DNA of 64,000 nucleotides from positions 122,001-186,000 of the forward strand of contig CAJNDS010002530.1 of NCBI GenBank assembly GCA_905221605.1, given 5' to 3'. The DNA is from Symbiodinium natans. Taxonomy: Eukaryota; Sar; Dinophyceae; Suessiales; Symbiodiniaceae. The position numbers and the translations under genes were made by a program. The notes under the pieces are model-generated. The model was not told where the DNA came from, did not search any database, and saw nothing but the letters and a program-made list of their open reading frames with translations. Below, piece by piece: positions 61,520-64,000 of the stretch (its first letter is position 1; each line of letters begins with the position of its first letter).

Positions 61520-64000
61520 ATATCCACAGGATGGAATTCCGCGTCACTGGCGTAATCTGTAATGCTGCATCCGGCCAAATCGTCCGGGCATGCCTATAAG
61601 CATCGGGGTATTCTGATGAAGGGCTGCCCCGGTGGCGTAGAGCCAGTACACGTCAGGTCATGATATGAATCGACAGTTCGACATGAGGACACAAGACTAC
61701 ACAAGCAAGTACATGCAAGTACGAACTGCAGGCCTTTCACGTGAACTTTGCTTGGGTCACCGATCTGATCTTCCTTGTCTCCCGCCACCTGCGCATGCCA
61801 TGTGCTGGAGGAGAACATTACGCTATGCAACGCTGTGAGTTGGCACTCTTTTGTGACTTTTGCTGTGTAAGCAGGTCCTGCAACGTTCGCAAAACTCAGT
61901 GTCTGAGTGAAACCAGTGAAAATGCCATCAACAACGCAGGGCTCGCGGCTTCAACGTGGGAACATGAGGTGCTCTGAGTACTTAGGAGCCGTGACAACAC
62001 AGCGTAAGCAATCTACACCCACATCTACCCACTGGATTCTGCTGGCTTGCGATCCAGTATTTTCTGCTTGGAACACCAACAATTCACTACAACTCCTGTC
62101 TACTCGTGCGAACGTCACCACAATTTGGTCCACGAAGTCTTGGGAGTGACAACAGGCTCATATGGGCACCCGCACGCCAACATATGCCGTAGCGCGCGTG
62201 CATCACGCAGGAACCCGAAGGATCGAAGGCAAACATGAAGGAGTTCATTGGAATGCTGTCCTCCAAGTATCTCCAAGTTGCAGACACCCAGCACTGAGAA
62301 TAGAGCTTGAGCTTTCGCAGCTTCACCATTCTTTGCACCATGTACTCTTAGCACGAGCTTCCTTGTCAGGGCCCAGGGTCGCTGGAAGTGCCCCTGGAAG
62401 TGCTGCTCTGAAAAGGTTCAAGTCGGCATGGAAGTCATCGGCGGTCGGTGGCCGAGAACACGCACGGCAAAGCCGGCAAAGCAGTTTCCATCTGCTGCCT
62501 TGGAGCCAGCAGCGGGAAGGCTGACGAAACGAAAGAAGAACTGGTCAAAAGAGTTCTCTCAATGAAATAGGTTTAACACATGTCCCTGTTCCTTTCTGTC
62601 TGAATCATGATTAGCAAGCGTTGCAGTGATCTCAGCGGAGGAACCGGTGATCTTCCAGGCGAGCACATCTTGCAAGACCAGCTTCACAGTTCGTCGCAAA
62701 TCATCTCAGCTTGTTCGAAGATTGACCTCGGCAAACACTTGAATGCGTCTGAATGCGAGAGTATATGGGAGGATTCTCTGAAGGTGCTCGGCAGCTTAAT
62801 TCAAAAGCCCAGGGTACCTGAAGACGCTTGGCAGCAATGCTGTATCGAGCACGACATGTCCTTTCCCTGGTGGTAGGGCTTCCTGAATCCTGGCTGCTTC
62901 CTCACCGATCGAGCCAATCATAACCTTAACGGACTGGATTGTAGCGGAGGGGCATATTGAAGGAGACGCGTGCATACTATATATGGAGGTCCCAGGTAAA
63001 CAGGTAGGCAAAAGCACTGTGCCAGACAAAAGGCGGCATGGCCGTCCACTTGAGTGCTTCGTTGCAGCGAATTGCTCCACCAGACAGGATCCATCCCATA
63101 GCGCCTATCCGAGGCGGAGGATGATCAAGAGACTCGACATTGACTTGCAAGTCTTGCACTGAAGACACCGACAACTCCCGTTGCACTCGGAACTCAGAGC
63201 ACTAGCCGATATGTACAAAACACCCACACACACATACACTTAGAGAACTCCAAGTGTTGACGGGAATACGGACCTAGAACCTCGTACAATCTCAATAATC
63301 TCTGGAATTGGGAGTGGCGCAGAGTGGCGCGTGCCTTGTGTAGCCATTGTCCTTTCAAGGCCCGGCCTAAACCTCCCGGCCGCCCCTCATTGTTTTTGGC
63401 ATCTTGAGATTCACTGGACCTTGTACCTTTACGCCCGAATGGTGGAATGAGTTGACCAGGAACGGCCAAGGCTCCCATTCTAACGGTGCATGTACAACTT
63501 CACCGGAAAGACAGGAGCAGAATTCAGCAACTGATCCAAATTAGTTCACCAGCCTGAAGTTCGCATCAGAGATGACAACGACAAAGGCTTGCTTTCGGTG
63601 TTGCCTTTGTGGATCTGGATCCAAGGAGAAGTCTTGCAGCACCTAGTGGACGCACTGTGATGGCATGGTGACATCCAAAAGATCATCTCCACACAAAAAA
63701 CGGGGATACTGGGGCGCTCGGCGCTTGAATCACAGGATATTGTAGGGTTAGAGGACTGGACCTGTCCTTTGCTAGTCTTTGCTTTCGATGGGCACTAGAC
63801 TAGATGTTCAGGTCTGTTTCGAAAAGATCTTATTGACGCAGGTCAACAACACTCGACATCGGCAGACATCTGAGGTCGGCGCGTATTCAACTGCTGCATC
63901 CGTAGCCTGCAAGGTACTTGATACTTGCATCGTAGTGCACATTGTGCACATTGTGCACATTGTGCTTCGAGCATGCCCTAAACCCTAGTAGATGAATCCT
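61520..64000. other. No supported gene
   Basis: Upstream of the PPR gene. Only short frames; a telomere-type CCCTAAACCCTAG word at the right edge. An upstream gene of the same array may begin outside the window. Confidence 0.5.
63936..63966. repeat. CACATTGTG 9-mer repeat
   Basis: Three tandem CACATTGTG units plus a partial unit; near a CCCTAAACCCTAG telomere-type word at 63977-63989. Confidence 0.93.

Noticed and set aside
1-64000. tRNA, rRNA, spliced-leader RNA genes and CRISPR arrays
   Set aside because: Looked for T-loop words, the dinoflagellate leader word TTTTGGCTCAAG and spaced direct repeats on both strands; none seen by eye.

Overview
The window looks like nuclear DNA of a photosynthetic dinoflagellate, most likely in the Symbiodiniaceae. 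The reasons are: very low coding density; genes that are either intronless (a PPR protein, a P-loop ATPase) or cut into exons of 16-110 nt; introns starting with GC about as often as with GT; acceptors usually of the form AG|G; degenerate TTTAGGG telomere-type motifs inside the sequence; and abundant microsatellites and homopolymer tracts. No 16S/23S, tRNA, CRISPR, bacterial operon or viral gene was seen. Most long open frames are chance frames in repeats.

Every gene I could support lies on the minus strand, so the window may be part of one unidirectional gene array. From right to left: a 523-codon intronless PPR gene (61463-59892); a SART1/Snu66-type tri-snRNP protein gene (about 59870 to about 56840) starting within about 25 bp of the PPR stop; an exon with membrane segments (about 53.2-52.8 kb); a PP2C-family phosphatase gene (about 51.7-42.3 kb, at least eleven exons); an unidentified multi-exon gene (about 39.9-38.5 kb); a candidate membrane-protein gene (about 33.2-31.6 kb); an unidentified exon pair (27.0-26.1 kb); an intronless ATPase with a plastid-type leader (19254-18010); and weaker exon-like pieces at 17.1-15.3 kb.

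Repeats: 8.9-14.24 kb is a 5.3-kb CT-rich satellite-like array built on a core ending in CCAATGCATGCCCAAAC. Other blocks are a TCCTAC hexamer repeat (7.4 kb), CTT (37.94-38.09 kb), CAGTG (51.95-52.05 kb), a CA/12-mer block (36.7 kb), poly-G blocks (33.4, 50.5, 53.8 kb) and AT repeats. The G block at 53.76-53.94 kb is bracketed by an inverted repeat.

The genes do not form an obvious pathway: organelle RNA processing (PPR), nuclear pre-mRNA splicing (SART1), signalling (PP2C), and an ATPase probably targeted to the plastid. Exon joins were worked out by eye from domain motifs, reading phase and splice signals. The PP2C and SART1 models are well supported where motifs run across junctions. The SRA/GD part of PP2C and parts of SART1 were not found.
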